Shown here piece after piece: positions 33,896 through 45,785 of a stretch of 64,000 nt of DNA (position 1 is its first letter; every line of letters starts with the position of its first letter). The position numbers and the translations under genes are program-made. The notes under the pieces were generated by a model. It ran no database searches, was not told where the DNA came from, and saw nothing but the letters and a program-made list of their open reading frames with translations. Origin of the DNA: Plantago ovata (Eukaryota > Streptophyta > Magnoliopsida > Lamiales > Plantaginaceae); NCBI GenBank assembly GCA_028274465.1, contig CM051455.1, forward strand, positions 95,116,365 to 95,180,364, in the 5' to 3' direction.

Positions 33896-35949
33896 AAGAA
33901 ATTAAAATAAATCTCAACCTTTTTAAACATAGTTTATGGATCATAAAGATGAACTGATTTTATAAATCTTTATGACAAGTGATTGAGACTGTTCTGAGAT
34001 TTGGGTAAGTAGAAGCAAGTTCAGTCTGTAAGAGATCTAATGCAAAACAAATTGGTACTTCTCATTAAAAAGATATTAAAACAAAATTAGACACAATATG
34101 ATACCTCTAGGCTTTGTTTAATCTTTCATAATTATTAAACACAAAGAAACCTAGGAATTGAGCTTTGTTTAAACCTCACACATTGTATGAAGCCCAAAGA
34201 TTCTCAACAAGAGCTTTGTTTAACTCCACAACACAGTATGAAGCCCAAAGATTCTCTTGTTTAATTAGGCTTTGTTTATAATCCCACACACGTGTGAAAC
34301 CCAAAGATTGTTGATCTTCTGAAATGACATTCAAGGGTCACCAGGAAACAGAAACGTATAGGATTCAAACACATAAAATGCATAATCCTTTTTCAAAAAG
34401 ATTTTTCTTAAACCTGAACATTTGCTTCTAGCTACTTATTTTCTTTTTAGTTTCAGATCACTAGTCAAGATTTTTAATCAGATTCACTACTTAACCATAA
34501 ACTGGTAAAAAAGGATTAACAAACACACACGAAAGTGAAGATATTCATGATACTAGAATTTGAAAAATAAGATCTGACTGACCTGGTAGATTTTTAGCTC
34601 AATGTTGCGGTCAGTGTTACTTCAACATTGAGCATGACATTCTTTCTCACTTGATAGACAAATCAAGAGACTCACCGTAAGTTGAGACTCTTTCATTGCT
34701 TATTCTTGTATATCCATCTGCCTGTTTTGGTCTTAAGTAGAAATGATTTTCTGGCACACATATATCAATCATATAGCATTTATGATGTTTAAGCTGAGAA
34801 ATATGTGACATGTTATTACTACTGATTATGAAACAAGTATCACGGTATAGCAAATAAAATACTCGATCCACATCAGTGGCAAGGTAGTTTTTCTCCAGAA
34901 TAACCTTCCTAGAGGTTTATTCCAGCACTCAAAATAACATATAATAAGGTACATATAATTTTGGTACTAGACTCCTTCACCTGTTGTAGTTTTTCCTTCC
35001 AATACTGTGTCACTTAGATATTGAACATCCAGTGCTTTTGATATTGGATTTATATTGTACATTACTCCAGGTCTGGTTGTTCCTGCAGTCATCTTCATCC
35101 AGCTTGTATACGTGATTTGGCAATCTATACTCAAGAGTGTTATATGTTGATCAAAACTAGATACGCATAGGAAAATCTTAGTTTTGTAATTTCGAACACC
35201 TAATCTTTCATCATGTGCACAAATATTAATCAAGTGCTTACTAGCAGTTTCAATGTTTTGAGATATGAAGATATGAATTATAATTGACAAAGTAATAAAA
35301 TAAAGTAGATAAGTTATATTTTTTATCCAGTTCAGGAATGTAATAAAAAAATTGGAATAGTGATATAATAGTCTTATCAAACAACATACTTTGCACAGAT
35401 AGGCAGAATACTGGAATTTTTCTTCTAAGCTTATGTCACTTTGATTTTCATAATTTAGTGACTTAGAGATTGTATTTTCATACTTTATTCCAGCCTTGCT
35501 TCTACCTGTAGCTATTATCATCCAATTCATACTTGAACATCTTGTACTGAAATCTGTTGTATTAATAGTCAACACGTTCCTGATAGTCAAGGTTTCATTT
35601 TACAGATTATATAATGTTTTGACCACATTGTTGAGGACATTGTTTACCAATGTTGAATATTTATTTAGCACTGAGTCACTCTTAAAATTTGAAGAAACTT
35701 GAGATATACATTTAATCCTTCGAACACGTAAAGCTTGGTTAGTCATAAGATATATAAGTTTTATCATGTAGTTGTTGACTTTTCCTAAGCTTTTTATTGT
35801 GATAGGGCGCAAGGATAAATTAATCTTTTTCCACAAGTTTTTGGATAAATCTTGATGTTACTTTATTCTTGACATATGCCTTAAACAAGTTTTGTGTTCA
35901 ACTCTCTGTTCTTGATTTCTGTTGTTGGCATTAATGTAGATAAGAGTAT
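33896..35949 (-). other. Sirevirus II spacer between pol side and third ORF
   Basis: This AT-rich sequence has no convincing gene. On the minus strand 35590-34967 is open for 207 codons. It contains two related segments (about 35540-35420 and 35110-34975; NWMIIATGRSKAGIKYE against SWMKMTAGTTRPGVMYN) separated by a hydrophobic AT-rich stretch, so it looks like a diverged duplicated module, not a protein gene. The repeat array at 34111-34306 lies downstream of it in element sense, and CAACATTG words occur at 34600, 34623 and 35648. The position matches the mini-palindrome region of Sirevirus I. Confidence 0.45.
34111..34306 (-). repeat. Four tandem ~50-bp inverted-repeat units
   Basis: Units begin GCTTTGTTTA at 34111, 34162, 34213 and 34269 and end CCAAAG (CACAAAG in the first) at 34146, 34199, 34249 and 34306. 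CTTTG/CAAAG arms can pair within each unit. The fourth contains the palindrome CACACGTGTG, a G-box core. It sits upstream, in element sense, of the Sirevirus II third ORF. Confidence 0.75.
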
Positions 35950-37098
35950 TGATGAACCGGAATTTGTCAGATTCTAATTAATCAAATAAATTTGTTTTTA
36001 GCCAAAGGCAATTCACAACTACAACGAAAACCGTAGCGTAGCAGTAAAATAACCTCGAGTGTCGATCTCTAAGGACTATAACTAGCTTTATCTAATCTAA
36101 CTTAAACTATAAAATCAACAAACGACTTAGCACAGGTTTTTCTTATCAAGATAATGGAAGTTAGTGATAGTATGATCATTCAAAGCATAGTGGGTTAATA
36201 ATCATGCATGAAGTACCCGATCGTTTTGCATAGAGATCTTTGATCATGAATTGTTGATGAACCGCGGATGTCGTGCTCCGAATTCAAGCAAATAAATTTG
36301 TAATTAGCCAAAGGCAATCCACAACTACAACGAAAACCGTAGTGTAGCAGTAGAATGACTCGAGTGTCGTTCTCTCAGGACTATAACTAGCTTTATCTAT
36401 TCAACAAGAGAATATAAAACAGCAGACAGATAGCAAAAGGGGGTTTCTAGCAGATAATGGAGATTGGTGATAGTATGGTCCTTCTTAACATAACGGGTCG
36501 ATAATCATGCATAAATTCCTCGGTCTTGCATAGAGATCTTTGAATCAATCTAGTGGCCTGTTGCAAATATTAAGCACTACGAAGATAATTGGTCTGACAA
36601 GTCAATCACTATTGTCCTAATGTGTTCCGTAATTATTCAACACTACGAAGATAATTGGTCTGATGGTCGAGAAGTGTCCAATTGTGCATAATAATTAATA
36701 CAACATACGAGAATAAAGGCCGTGCCTGATCAACGAAATAAAGCAATGACACGGAGTATAATGCGCGATATAGCCATTAGCATGATTATCTTCCCTTCGC
36801 TAAGAATTCACATACTACCACCAACGATAAGTTTAGCTACTCATAATAGGCATGCAATCAACAGAAATCATAGAAGAAAACATATTGAAAGATATATAAA
36901 ATAAGTAGATTAAACTTTAAGATACAAGTTACCGAAGGTTGTCAATCTCCGAAGAATTGCGATCCTACGAGCTCCAATCCGCTATGAAAAATTATCCCCT
37001 AAGCTACAGAACTCCCAGGACAGGCCCCGAGAAGTTCCTATAGAGAGAGGTGAGAAAGTAGGTCTGGAAAGATATGATTTTCGGAGAAAACTGAGCAA

Positions 37099-37165
37099 CT
37101 ATATATAGGCCCCGAAATACTGTGGGGCGGTTCGCCCCACACACCGGGCGGTTCGCACCAGAGAC
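37099..37165 (-). promoter_or_regulatory. G2 3' LTR core promoter with GC palindromes
   Basis: A TATATATAG-type box lies at 37099-37108. The block 37120-37165 holds GGGGCGGTTCGCCCC and a second GGGCGGTTCGC unit, then CGCGGAATTCCGCG. The 5' LTR has one more palindrome unit (41967-42026), which accounts for most of the LTR length difference. Confidence 0.6.
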
Positions 37166-37504
37166 TTTTTCGCGGAATTCCGCGTTTTTGGATTTCTTCC
37201 CCTTTTCGGACTCGGTTTCTGACATCTAGTAGCCTTCTAACCTCCAGATTCGGCCCCTAGACTTCAAATCCTATCCGGAAACCCTCAGATACTCCAAATA
37301 GGCTTCTGGAACACAAATTCCTTGTCAACTTCAATATAATGGCCCGGAAATCTTCGAATTTCAACCAAAACCTGTAAAATAAAATCTAAAGGGAAACGTG
37401 ACACTATTCTAATAAAATGCATTAAAATATATCTAAATTAACATAGAGGATAGCTAAAATAGGTGAAAAAGACTCGAATGAAAGTGTAAAATACACATTC
37501 ATCA

Positions 37505-38960
37505 AACTCCCCAAACCGAACCTTTGCTTGTCCTCAAGCAACTAAGCGAGACTCTAATACAAAAAAAAATATGCAAGACACAAAATGGAGTCTCATGCCA
37601 AATAAAATGAACTAATCTACTGAATCTATCAAATAACATATGAACAAAAACCATATTAATCAAAGCATGAATATAGGTTGAAGAATTCCTCGATTGACAT
37701 ATACACATCCACATAAGCACTTATGTCAAGACAAGATAGTCTCTCGTAAAATTCTCTACCTGGACCTAGTCAGTGACGACGTAATGAATCATGCTAAGAT
37801 ACGAATGGTTGCCCCGTGCCTATGAAACTGAGGACTTATTGTTGTTCCACCATGTTAAGACTTTTCCTCAAAAGAGGTCGAACCAGTACTGGCTCTCATC
37901 AAACGATGGAGGGTTCCCTATAAAAGATAACACTCCCCTATTCTACCCATCTCTCAAGTAAAGTCATACGCTATTCACCACTTCCTGAATGGTAGAACGA
38001 GGGTGGTCTAGAACAGATGACACTCAAGACAAAAAAGATAAAAAATAGAAAAACACGATTACGAACATTACAAGAATTGGAAAAGACTCAACACTTTGCT
38101 AAACTGCTATTTGGCTTTCTTTTTTGGACCCTTCCTTGCTTTTTTGGGGTCTTCTCTTTTTTCTTCCTTTTTTTTTTCAGATTTTTCTTTTTTTCTTTTT
38201 CTTTTTTTCCTGGAAATTTTTCTTTCTTTTTTTTTCGATTTTTCTAGCCAGCAGTAGCATAACAAAAAGAGAAACAAAATGACTCACACGACTTCCCCAA
38301 ACCTATTCGAAAGAATAGGTTGGAGTACAAAATTCACGGAAAAGGAAAAATAAACTCACGATACGAAAATGAAAAACAGAAACAAGTCTAATGATGGTGT
38401 AACCCCCTCCCCAAACCTATTTGGAAGAATAGGTTATAATCAAAGGATCACACAACCTCACGCTACCTCCTTCCTAGGCATTTAGCAATCTTAAAGCATG
38501 GTGAAGACTTGTTGCCTCTTAGGTACATAATTACTCGGGAAAACAACCATAAGATCCTAACATGCATCATCCTATTATAAAGGCCTTCGTGAACCGCAGT
38601 AGAGAAAACACCACTAAGTGATGTCGAGACTACCAAGCTTAACTAAGTGCAATACATAAATGTGACAAGCCAAGCGAGAAAAACCTCAAACAAATTCATA
38701 GAGATGAAGCATACGATTAATGGCATAGTTGGTTGATCTACCCAATAAAAAAGTAAAAAATTCGGCAATAAACTCCATATAAAACATGCAAGACTATCCT
38801 AGGAAAGCAGTAAACGTGCAAATGCAAAAAATTTCACGAGTTTATCATAAGCAAGATAAGTATAGAGATAACCAGCGATAACCTCCTCCCCAAACCTGAA
38901 CGTCTTCGCTCGTCCCGAACGTCGAAAGTGGATCCAAGGTGAGAGCTAATGCTTGTATAA
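37505..38960 (-). other. G2 conserved 3' non-coding block
   Basis: No gene is present. PPT complement at 37505-37517, a T/C-rich tract at 38100-38245, and two hairpins with arms CCTATTC/GAATAGG at 38297-38323 and 38413-38435. Collinear with 5118-6571 and 50900-52381. Confidence 0.7.
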
Positions 38961-39086
38961 GTGACCTATAATACTCATCAAACTCGTGAGATAAAATCTA
39001 AAGCGGTAAAGAAAGTAATAAAATCTCCGGGTTGCCTCCCGGATAGCGCCATTGTTTAAAGACTTTGACTTGACTCCTGTCCGCGC

Positions 39087-40886
39087 CTATCTCTTCTTTC
39101 TGCGGGTACTAGACTTCCCCTTCATCGATCTCCTCTCCATGCCATGAACCTGTGAATAAGAAAGAATATAGGCTGCAAGATCACAGTAGTGAGTAGTGAA
39201 AGAATTATCAGGCGGATCAGGTGGATCAGATATGGCTTGCAACACATGTTGCTTGCCTTCCACTTCAATAGTGCAAGTTCTTTGGCAGATGTCCATCACG
39301 GAGCGTAGCTTAGTCAAGAACGTTCGTCCCAAGAGAATGACATCCCCCGTCCCAGGTGCATACGCCGGCATAACTACAAAATTGGTGTATACAGATGCTT
39401 CACCAATCTTGACCAACACATTTTTCAAAACGCCTTCGGGTCTCACAAAGGATCCATCCGCCAGTTGCACAATAGCCCTATGGTCAGATAGTTTTCCAAG
39501 GTTACTCTTCTCAAACACATTCAAAGGGAGCACGTTCGAGTAAGATCCCGTGTCTAGTGTGGCACGGACATCTTCAAGTTCGCCAATCCCGACCTTAACA
39601 TCGAAACTTTGAGGGAGTGGCTCGGGATTCTCTTGCTTCTTTCCACTCTCATCAGTACCAAGGTCCTTCTCTTCTTCCTTGGCTAGTGGAGGCTCTTCAT
39701 CCTTGTAACACTCGCAGTTAGCAACTTGCTTAATGGTGATTTCCACTGGTTGATCTCCCACCAAGTTGATCGACATGGACCTCTCAGTGCTGCTATGTGA
39801 CTTCCCTTGCTCTCTACTAGCTCTAGCTTCCAATTGATCCAGACGAGCATTGATCTTTGCCGAATCCTCCTCGTATCTCTTCAAAAACACTTGGGTGAAA
39901 TCCACCAATTTCTGTAAATTATCCATGAGAGTTGCTGACTTGGATGTAGATGCTTCGTCCTTAGGAGTAGGATTACTACGGTTTCCCAAGTAAACATCTT
40001 CTCGTGCTAGATCTGATCTACACATATGAGCCCCATGCCCATAATTCTTGCACACCCTACATACCTCGTTGGAGAGAGAAGTTCCGATTAGGCCACTTAG
40101 AGCTTGCCTCATCTGATTGGCGAAACCTTCGAACCTATCGCCACTCACACCATTCACTTCATGCATTGGGATCTCCTGGTTTGGTGGGGCCTCAGGTCCA
40201 CGCCTTCTAACCATTGCTCTTGGATCCTTGGATTGAGATCCTTTAGCAAGCCTTTCGAAACACGCCCACACATCCTCGGCGGTCTCTTCCCAGATAGTAC
40301 CACGGCATTGGAAATCCACCACCTGTTGACTCTCATATGTGAGTCCATTGTAGAAGTGCTGGACAAGATCAGGAAGCCCAAAACCATGGTGTGGACACTT
40401 GTGCATGAGGTCCTTGAACCTCTCGAAAGCGGTTAAGCACGGTATAAGCACGGTCCTTGAACCTCTCGAAAGCGGTTAAGCATGGTGTGGACACTTGCGC
40501 ATGAGGTCCTGGACAAGATCATTATAGTCCTGTTTGAATCCTATGATTTGCGCCTTAAGCACGGTAGTCAATTTGTGAGGAAAGTATTTCTCCATAAAAG
40601 CAGAATACACCTTGTCCCAGGTGTCTAGTGATCCGGCTTCCAGAGAGCCTAACCATGCCTTGGCTTTATCACCAAGCCGCAAAGCAAAAACCTTCATCCT
40701 TAGCTCATCGTCCGTTATCCCAGCTCCGGGCCTTGGAAGATTGTTGATAAAGTCGTCAATATCATTCAGGTATCCTATAACATCTTCCCTAGCCAACCCA
40801 TAGAACCTCGGGAGTTGCTGGTACATGCAACTTTTGATTTCCAAATCTCGAGTTGCAGTAGAAAAAACAAGAGCTGGACCTCTCAC
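39087..40886 (-). pseudogene. G2 gag-protease, one internal break
   Basis: The minus strand carries the gag N-part (40886-40476; FMEKYFPHKLTTVLK) and then 40451-39087, 454 codons, with QHFYNGL, the knuckle CRVCKNYGHGAHMC, a Lys/Glu linker and a retropepsin with LDTGSYSN, ILLGRTFL and a basic tail. Between the two frames (about 40400-40500) a local direct duplication (a 34-bp segment around TCCTTGAACCTCTCGAAAGC occurs twice) has broken the frame. The region before 40886 lacks the N-terminus seen in G1. The protease half looks intact. Confidence 0.85.
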
Positions 40887-41066
40887 CAGTGCTTTGTTGG
40901 GTTGAACCTATGATTTCAAAAGTGGGCGAGCCATCACAAGACCTGAATATCTATGACAAGCTAGGAAAGGAGTATCAGAGATAGATTAAATAGGAAAACT
41001 GAAACTAATAGAATTAGGAATTGAATGCTGAAAATATAAACAAATTAAACAGAAAAAAGGAGTATA

Positions 41067-41086
41067 GTCCCCGGCAACGGTGCCAA
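41067..41086 (-). other. G2 primer-binding site
   Basis: The minus strand reads TGGCACCGTTGCCGGGGA, Asp-tRNA type with one change from the G4 site. Confidence 0.8.
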
Positions 41087-43269
41087 TTTGATGAACGCGG
41101 ATGTCGTGCTCCGAATTCAAGCAAATAAATTTGTAATTAGCCAAAGGCAATCCACAACTACAACGAAAACCGTAGTGTAGCAGTAGAAAGACTCGAGTGT
41201 CGTTCTCTCAGGACTATAACTAGCTTTATCTATTCAACAAGAGAATATAAAACAGCAGACAGATAGCAAAAGGGGGTTTCTAGCAGAGATAATGGAGATT
41301 GGTGATAGTATGGTCCTTCTTAACATAACGGGTCGATAATCATGCATAAATTCCTCGGTCTTGCATAGAGATCTTTGAATCAATCTAGTGTCCTGTTGCA
41401 AATATTAAGCACTACGAAGATAATTGGTCTGACAAGTCAATCACTATTGTCCTAATGTGTTCCGTAATTATTCAACACTACGAAGATAATTGGTCTGATG
41501 GTCGACAAGTGTCCAATTGTGCATAATAATTAATACAACATACGAGAATTTAGGCTGTGCCTGATCAACGAAATAAAGCAATTACACGGAGTATAATGCG
41601 CGATATAGCCATTAGCATGATTATCTTCCCTTCGCTAAGAATTCACATACTACCACCAACGATAAGTTTAGCTACTCATAATAGGCATGCAATCAACAGA
41701 AATCATAGAAGAAAACATATTGAAAGATATATAATATAAGTAGATCAAACTGTAAGATACAAGTTACCGAAGGTTGTCAATCTCCGAAGAATTGCGATCC
41801 TACGAGCTCCAATCCGCTATGAAAAAGTATCCCCTAAGCTACAGAACTCCCAGGACAGGCCCCGGGAAGTTCCTACCTAAAACTATAGAGAGAGGTGAGA
41901 AAGTAGGTCTGGAAAGATATTATTTTCGGAGAAAACTGAGCAACTATATATAGGCCCCAAAATACTGTGGGGCGGTTCGCCCCACACACCGGGCGGTTCG
42001 CCCGGTGTGGGGCGGTTCGCCCCAGAGACTTTTTCGCGGAATTCCGTGTTTTTGGATTTCTTCCCCTTTTCGGACTCGGTTTCTGACTTCTAGTAGCCTT
42101 CTAACCTCCAGATTCGGCCCCTAGACTTCAAATCCTATCCGAAAACCTTCAGATACTCCAAATAGGCTTCTGGAACACCAATTCCTTGTCAACTTCAATA
42201 TAATGGCCCGGAAATCTTCGAATTTCAACCAAAACCTGTAAAATAAAATATAAAGGGAAACGCGACACTATTCTAATAAAATGCATTAAAATATAGCTAA
42301 ATTAACATAGAGGATAGCTAAAATAGGTGAAAAAGACTCGAATGAAAGTGTAAAATACACATTCATCAATTGTCCAATGTGTTCCGTTATTATTCAACAC
42401 TACGAAGATAGAAGGCTTAGATAGATCAAAGAAATAAAGCAATAACTCAAAGTCTGATTCACTTTACCGCCATCAGCATAATTACTAACCCTTCGCTAAG
42501 AAATCACATACTATCACCAACAATAGATTTAGCTACTCATAGATGTCAAGCAATCAACAGAAATCATAGCAAGATTGAATGAAAACATGTTGAAAAATAA
42601 ATAAATATAAATAGAAAAAATATGAGATACAATGTTACCAAAGGTTGTCAATCTCCGAAGAATCGCGATCTCACAAGCTCCAAATCGATAAGAAAAAGTG
42701 TCTCCTATGCTAAGAATTCCCAGAATAGGCTCTGGGGAATTATTCCCTAAAACTAATGAGAAAGGTATGAAAAAAGGTCTGAGAAAGTATGAAAAACGGA
42801 GAAAACTGAGCTACTATATATAGGGGTTCGGAACGTGTGGGGCGAGTCGCCCCACACACCGGGCGAACCGCCTGGTGTGGGGCGAACCGCCACACATCCC
42901 GGCGAATCGCCCGGGAGGTGCAGTCGGTGATTTACGCGTTTTCGACGCGTTTTGGATTTCTTTTCCTTTTCGGACTCGGTTTTTTGCCTTCTAGTGACCT
43001 TTTAGCCTTCAGACTCGACCCCTAGACTTCAAATCCTATCCGGAATCTTCTAGATACTCCAAAAATGTCCCCGGAACACCAATTCTTCGTTCTCTTCAAT
43101 ATAATTGCCCGGAAAACTACGTTTTTCATCCAAAACCTGTAAAATGCAAACTAAAGGGAAACGTGACACTATTCTAATAAAATGCACTATAATATAGCCA
43201 AATTAACATAGAGGATAGCTAAATTGGTGAAAAAAGACTCGAATGAAAGTGTAAAATACACGTTCATCA

Positions 43270-44113
43270 AGTATCCCTTTTTGTATAGTCATCTATAAGA
43301 TAATCGGTATGAACTATTTTATCCTTATAGAAGAATTTTTCTTTTCTAATGTCTTTCACACAGTCCTGCTCCCAAGAATGACACACGTTTTCTTTAAAGA
43401 TTATACTCTCTTTATGATTCATTCTTCTAGATCTATTGTTTCTGGAGAAATATGAATTTTAAGAAAACTTCGGGTAAAGTTTTCTACATGATTTTTCAAA
43501 ACAGATTTTGTAATTTTCCGATCTGTCAATGTTGTATTAACTGTTGTCACAACATTGATCTTAACGCTTTCTTTGTAAAGGTTATGTTTAAGTTTTCTAT
43601 TTGTGAATTTATGAAGATTTTTCTTTGGATTGGGATAAACAGAATTATTTGTGCAGTTGTGAACAAAGTATTTACTACAGACATTAAGGGCATAGTTATT
43701 CAGAAAATCTCCAACACACAAAACACTAATTTTTGAATTTTGACCGTAATCCTTCTTATCTATTTCATGCCAAACATGGTTGACTGTATAAAAGTAATGT
43801 TTCTTTTTAAAGAGATTTTCATACAAAGATTTTTCAGACTTTATCAAGATTGTACTTATTGTAGAGCAAGCCATGTTTACAAAATCTCTCCACATAATTG
43901 TTGAAAGATTCATAGTTTTAAGCATAATTCTACTTGTCTTTCGATACTTTTCGTTTGCTTCATGAGAGATTCTTTGCTAAGTAGATTCATGATTAGGTAA
44001 AATATAGAATAAGTTATGAAGTTTATCAAGCTTTGTAATATTTTTATTTCTACACTCATTCTCATGATTATTTTTAATTCGTGAATTCTTCTTATAATGG
44101 GTTATGTTTCTAT
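43270..44113 (-). other. Sirevirus II piece with unidentified open frame
   Basis: The minus strand is open at 43925-43419 (168 codons; basic, Asn/Lys-rich, with HVWHEIDKKDYGQNSK). I do not recognise a family. In element order it precedes the spacer, so it may be a gag or linker segment or simply AT-rich non-coding DNA. CAATGTTG/CAACATTG pairs at 43528-43557 link it to the other Sirevirus II pieces. Confidence 0.35.
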
Positions 44114-45120
44114 TGATAGGTAATTAGTGCTTTCCTCTGGAGCGTGGTCGTACTTTCCTCTGGAGCGTCGTAGGGCGAAGGTTCTAGAACGTCCTTCGCA
44201 CTTCAAGTGCCTTCCGTACTGTACCTAGGACCTGAGGTATAACTTAGCAAGAGGGGGGGGGGGGTTAGTGCCACCAGCCCGGCTTGTCTAAGATCAAGCC
44301 GGAGGGACGACTTTACGTGTAGGGAGTTGGTAGGCTTCCCTAGTAAATGTAGAGTGAGAAAGTAATGTGATGATTGAATGATTGATTGATTACCTTGATT
44401 GGAGTGAGCCCATATTTATACTAGCAATAGAATATTGCTTGAGCACTTAGGATCGTGACAAATGTACGGCCATGATTAAGTCTTCTATGGGCTTAGGCCC
44501 ATTTGGAGTGACCGATGGGCTTTGGCCCAGATCTTCCACTAGGGCTGGCAGGGGTAAAATGGTCATTCTTGGTACCAAAGTGATCCTAGGGCGGGTGTCG
44601 CCCTAGTACCGTCCGAGGACGGGGTAGTAGGGCGACTGCCGAGCTTCTAAGGTCCAAGGACCACCTTTTCCTTAGGACATGTTAATTCTTCCTTGACGTA
44701 AGGAGTTATGTCCGGCCACCTGTGGTAGTAGTGTGGAAGGACACTCGTCCGACTACCTGTGCTAGTAGGGCAGAAGGGCACTAATCTTGTTCCTCTCGGC
44801 GTGCTAGTAGGGCGAGGTTACGTAGCCGGAAGTTGTGGTGTAGCCCGAGGAGCTCTTTGCTGGGATTGCCTTTCTCCCAGATGGTGGGTACTAGGACTTT
44901 GTCCTGCTAGTAGGGCGTCACCACGCTAGAAGGGCAGCTCAATGGCTAGTAGGGCAGTTGTACTTTTAGGCCGAACATAAGGAATTAGGCTATTTTGCCT
45001 AGTCTTTTGTCTGGTCGGACCCTGATGAAAGGTGATCAGACCCTTCTATCATGGTCAGCCCATGACGCCCTAGTACGCTCTTAGACGTCCTTAGGGGTTG
45101 GACATATTCCGACACCAACA
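44114..45120 (-). repeat. LTR of Tat-like element E5
   Basis: On the minus strand it starts TGTTGGTGTCGGAATATG at 45120, after the purine tract CTAGGGGGACATA (complement of 45121-45133), and probably ends CTATCA at 44114. A TATA box is on the minus strand at about 44412-44421, and a G-run lies near 44252-44266. It contains repeated GCTAGTAGGGC words (44624-44955). No partner LTR is in the window, so the left end is uncertain. Confidence 0.6.
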
Positions 45121-45368
45121 TATGTCCCCCTAGTTTCCAAGTATCTTAGTAGAAGATAGTTGTGGAACTATTAAGTTCAAGTCGGCCTTCCCTTCAACCT
45201 TGAAGTATGGTCCGATGTATAATTGCAAAACGTTTTTCCTTGAGACCCGATGGTTTTCATAATTTTTCCCTCCTCCTATCTCTCCCTCCCCCCCCCCCCT
45301 TTTTTATGGTTCGAGTAGACGGTACTTGAACCACCAAAAAAGGGTATTTGTATGAAAGAGATTGGATC
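45121..45368 (-). other. E5 PPT and 3' spacer
   Basis: A PPT lies at 45121-45133, then about 230 bp with no gene and a pyrimidine/C-run (45280-45305). It is interrupted by G4 at 45368 (GGATC) and resumes at 53646. Confidence 0.55.
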
Positions 45369-45721
45369 TGATGAATGTGTATTTTACACTTTCATTCGAG
45401 TCTTTTTCACCTAATTTAGCTATCCTCTATGTTAATTTAGCTATATTTTAGTACATTTTATTAGAATAGTGTCACGTTTCCCTTTAGATTTTATTTTACA
45501 GGTTTTGGTTGAAATTCGGAGATTTACGGGCAATTATATTGAAGTCTACAAGGAATTGGTGTTCCAGAAGCCTATTTGGAGTTTCTGAAGGTTTCCGGAT
45601 AGGATTTGGAGTCTAGGGGTCGAATCTGGAGGTTAGAAGGCCATTAGAAGTCTGAAACCGAGTCCGAAAAGGTGAAGAAATCCAAATCCGCGTCGAAAAA
45701 CGCGGAAATTCCGCGAAATAC

Positions 45722-45785
45722 TGGGGGGCGAACCGCCGCAGCACTCGGGCGAACCGCCCCAGAAGAATTTCGGGCCTATATATAG
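45722..45785 (+). promoter_or_regulatory. G4 5' LTR core promoter with GC palindromes
   Basis: GGGCGAACCGCC and GGGCGAACCGCCCC units occupy 45722-45761, preceded by CGCGGAAATTCCGCG. TATATATAG follows at about 45777-45785, 15 bp downstream. The 3' LTR copy is at 52735-52797. Transcription would start about 30 bp after the TATA box. Confidence 0.6.

Larger units (their letters stand above)
36255..42368 (-). mobile_element. G2: gag-pro-only Ty3 element nested in G3
   Basis: LTRs at 36255-37504 (1,250 bp) and 41089-42368 (1,280 bp), with an exact ATTGT duplication at 36250-36254 and 42369-42373. An Asp-tRNA-type primer site is at 41067-41086. It is shorter than G1 and G4 because the second-ORF and GC-minisatellite region is absent between the gag-pro end (39087) and the conserved 3' block. 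It inserted into an LTR of its own family. Confidence 0.92.
35950..43269 (-). mobile_element. G3: solo LTR of the G family, split by G2
   Basis: The two parts, 35950-36254 and 42369-43269, make one LTR of 1,206 bp with TGATGA/TCATCA ends and an exact AGTAT duplication (35945-35949, 43270-43274). No internal region remains, so LTR-LTR recombination removed it before G2 inserted. It has a TATA region at 42814-42824 and a GC palindrome block at 42835-42915. Confidence 0.9.
1177..44113 (-). mobile_element. Sirevirus II: Ty1/copia element in pieces, 5' part outside window
   Basis: I assign the minus-strand pieces 1177-3861, 12828-13512, 33896-35949 and 43270-44113 to one element because three of the insertions that separate them (G1, Sirevirus I, G3) have perfect 5-bp target duplications, so the flanks must once have been contiguous. 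The pieces read, on the minus strand, as an unidentified coding-like segment, a repeat-rich spacer, a long third ORF, several polypurine tracts and a 3' LTR. This is the layout of Sirevirus copia elements, which carry an extra (env-like) ORF after pol. No gag or pol is in the window; they should lie beyond the E5 insertion. All pieces share the octamer CAACATTG/CAATGTTG. Lineage is inferred. Confidence 0.6.

Noticed and set aside
34967-35590. 207-codon frame with hydrophobic stretches as a membrane protein gene
   Set aside because: AT-rich, contains a diverged internal duplication, no homology recognised, and lies in the non-coding spacer slot of Sirevirus II.
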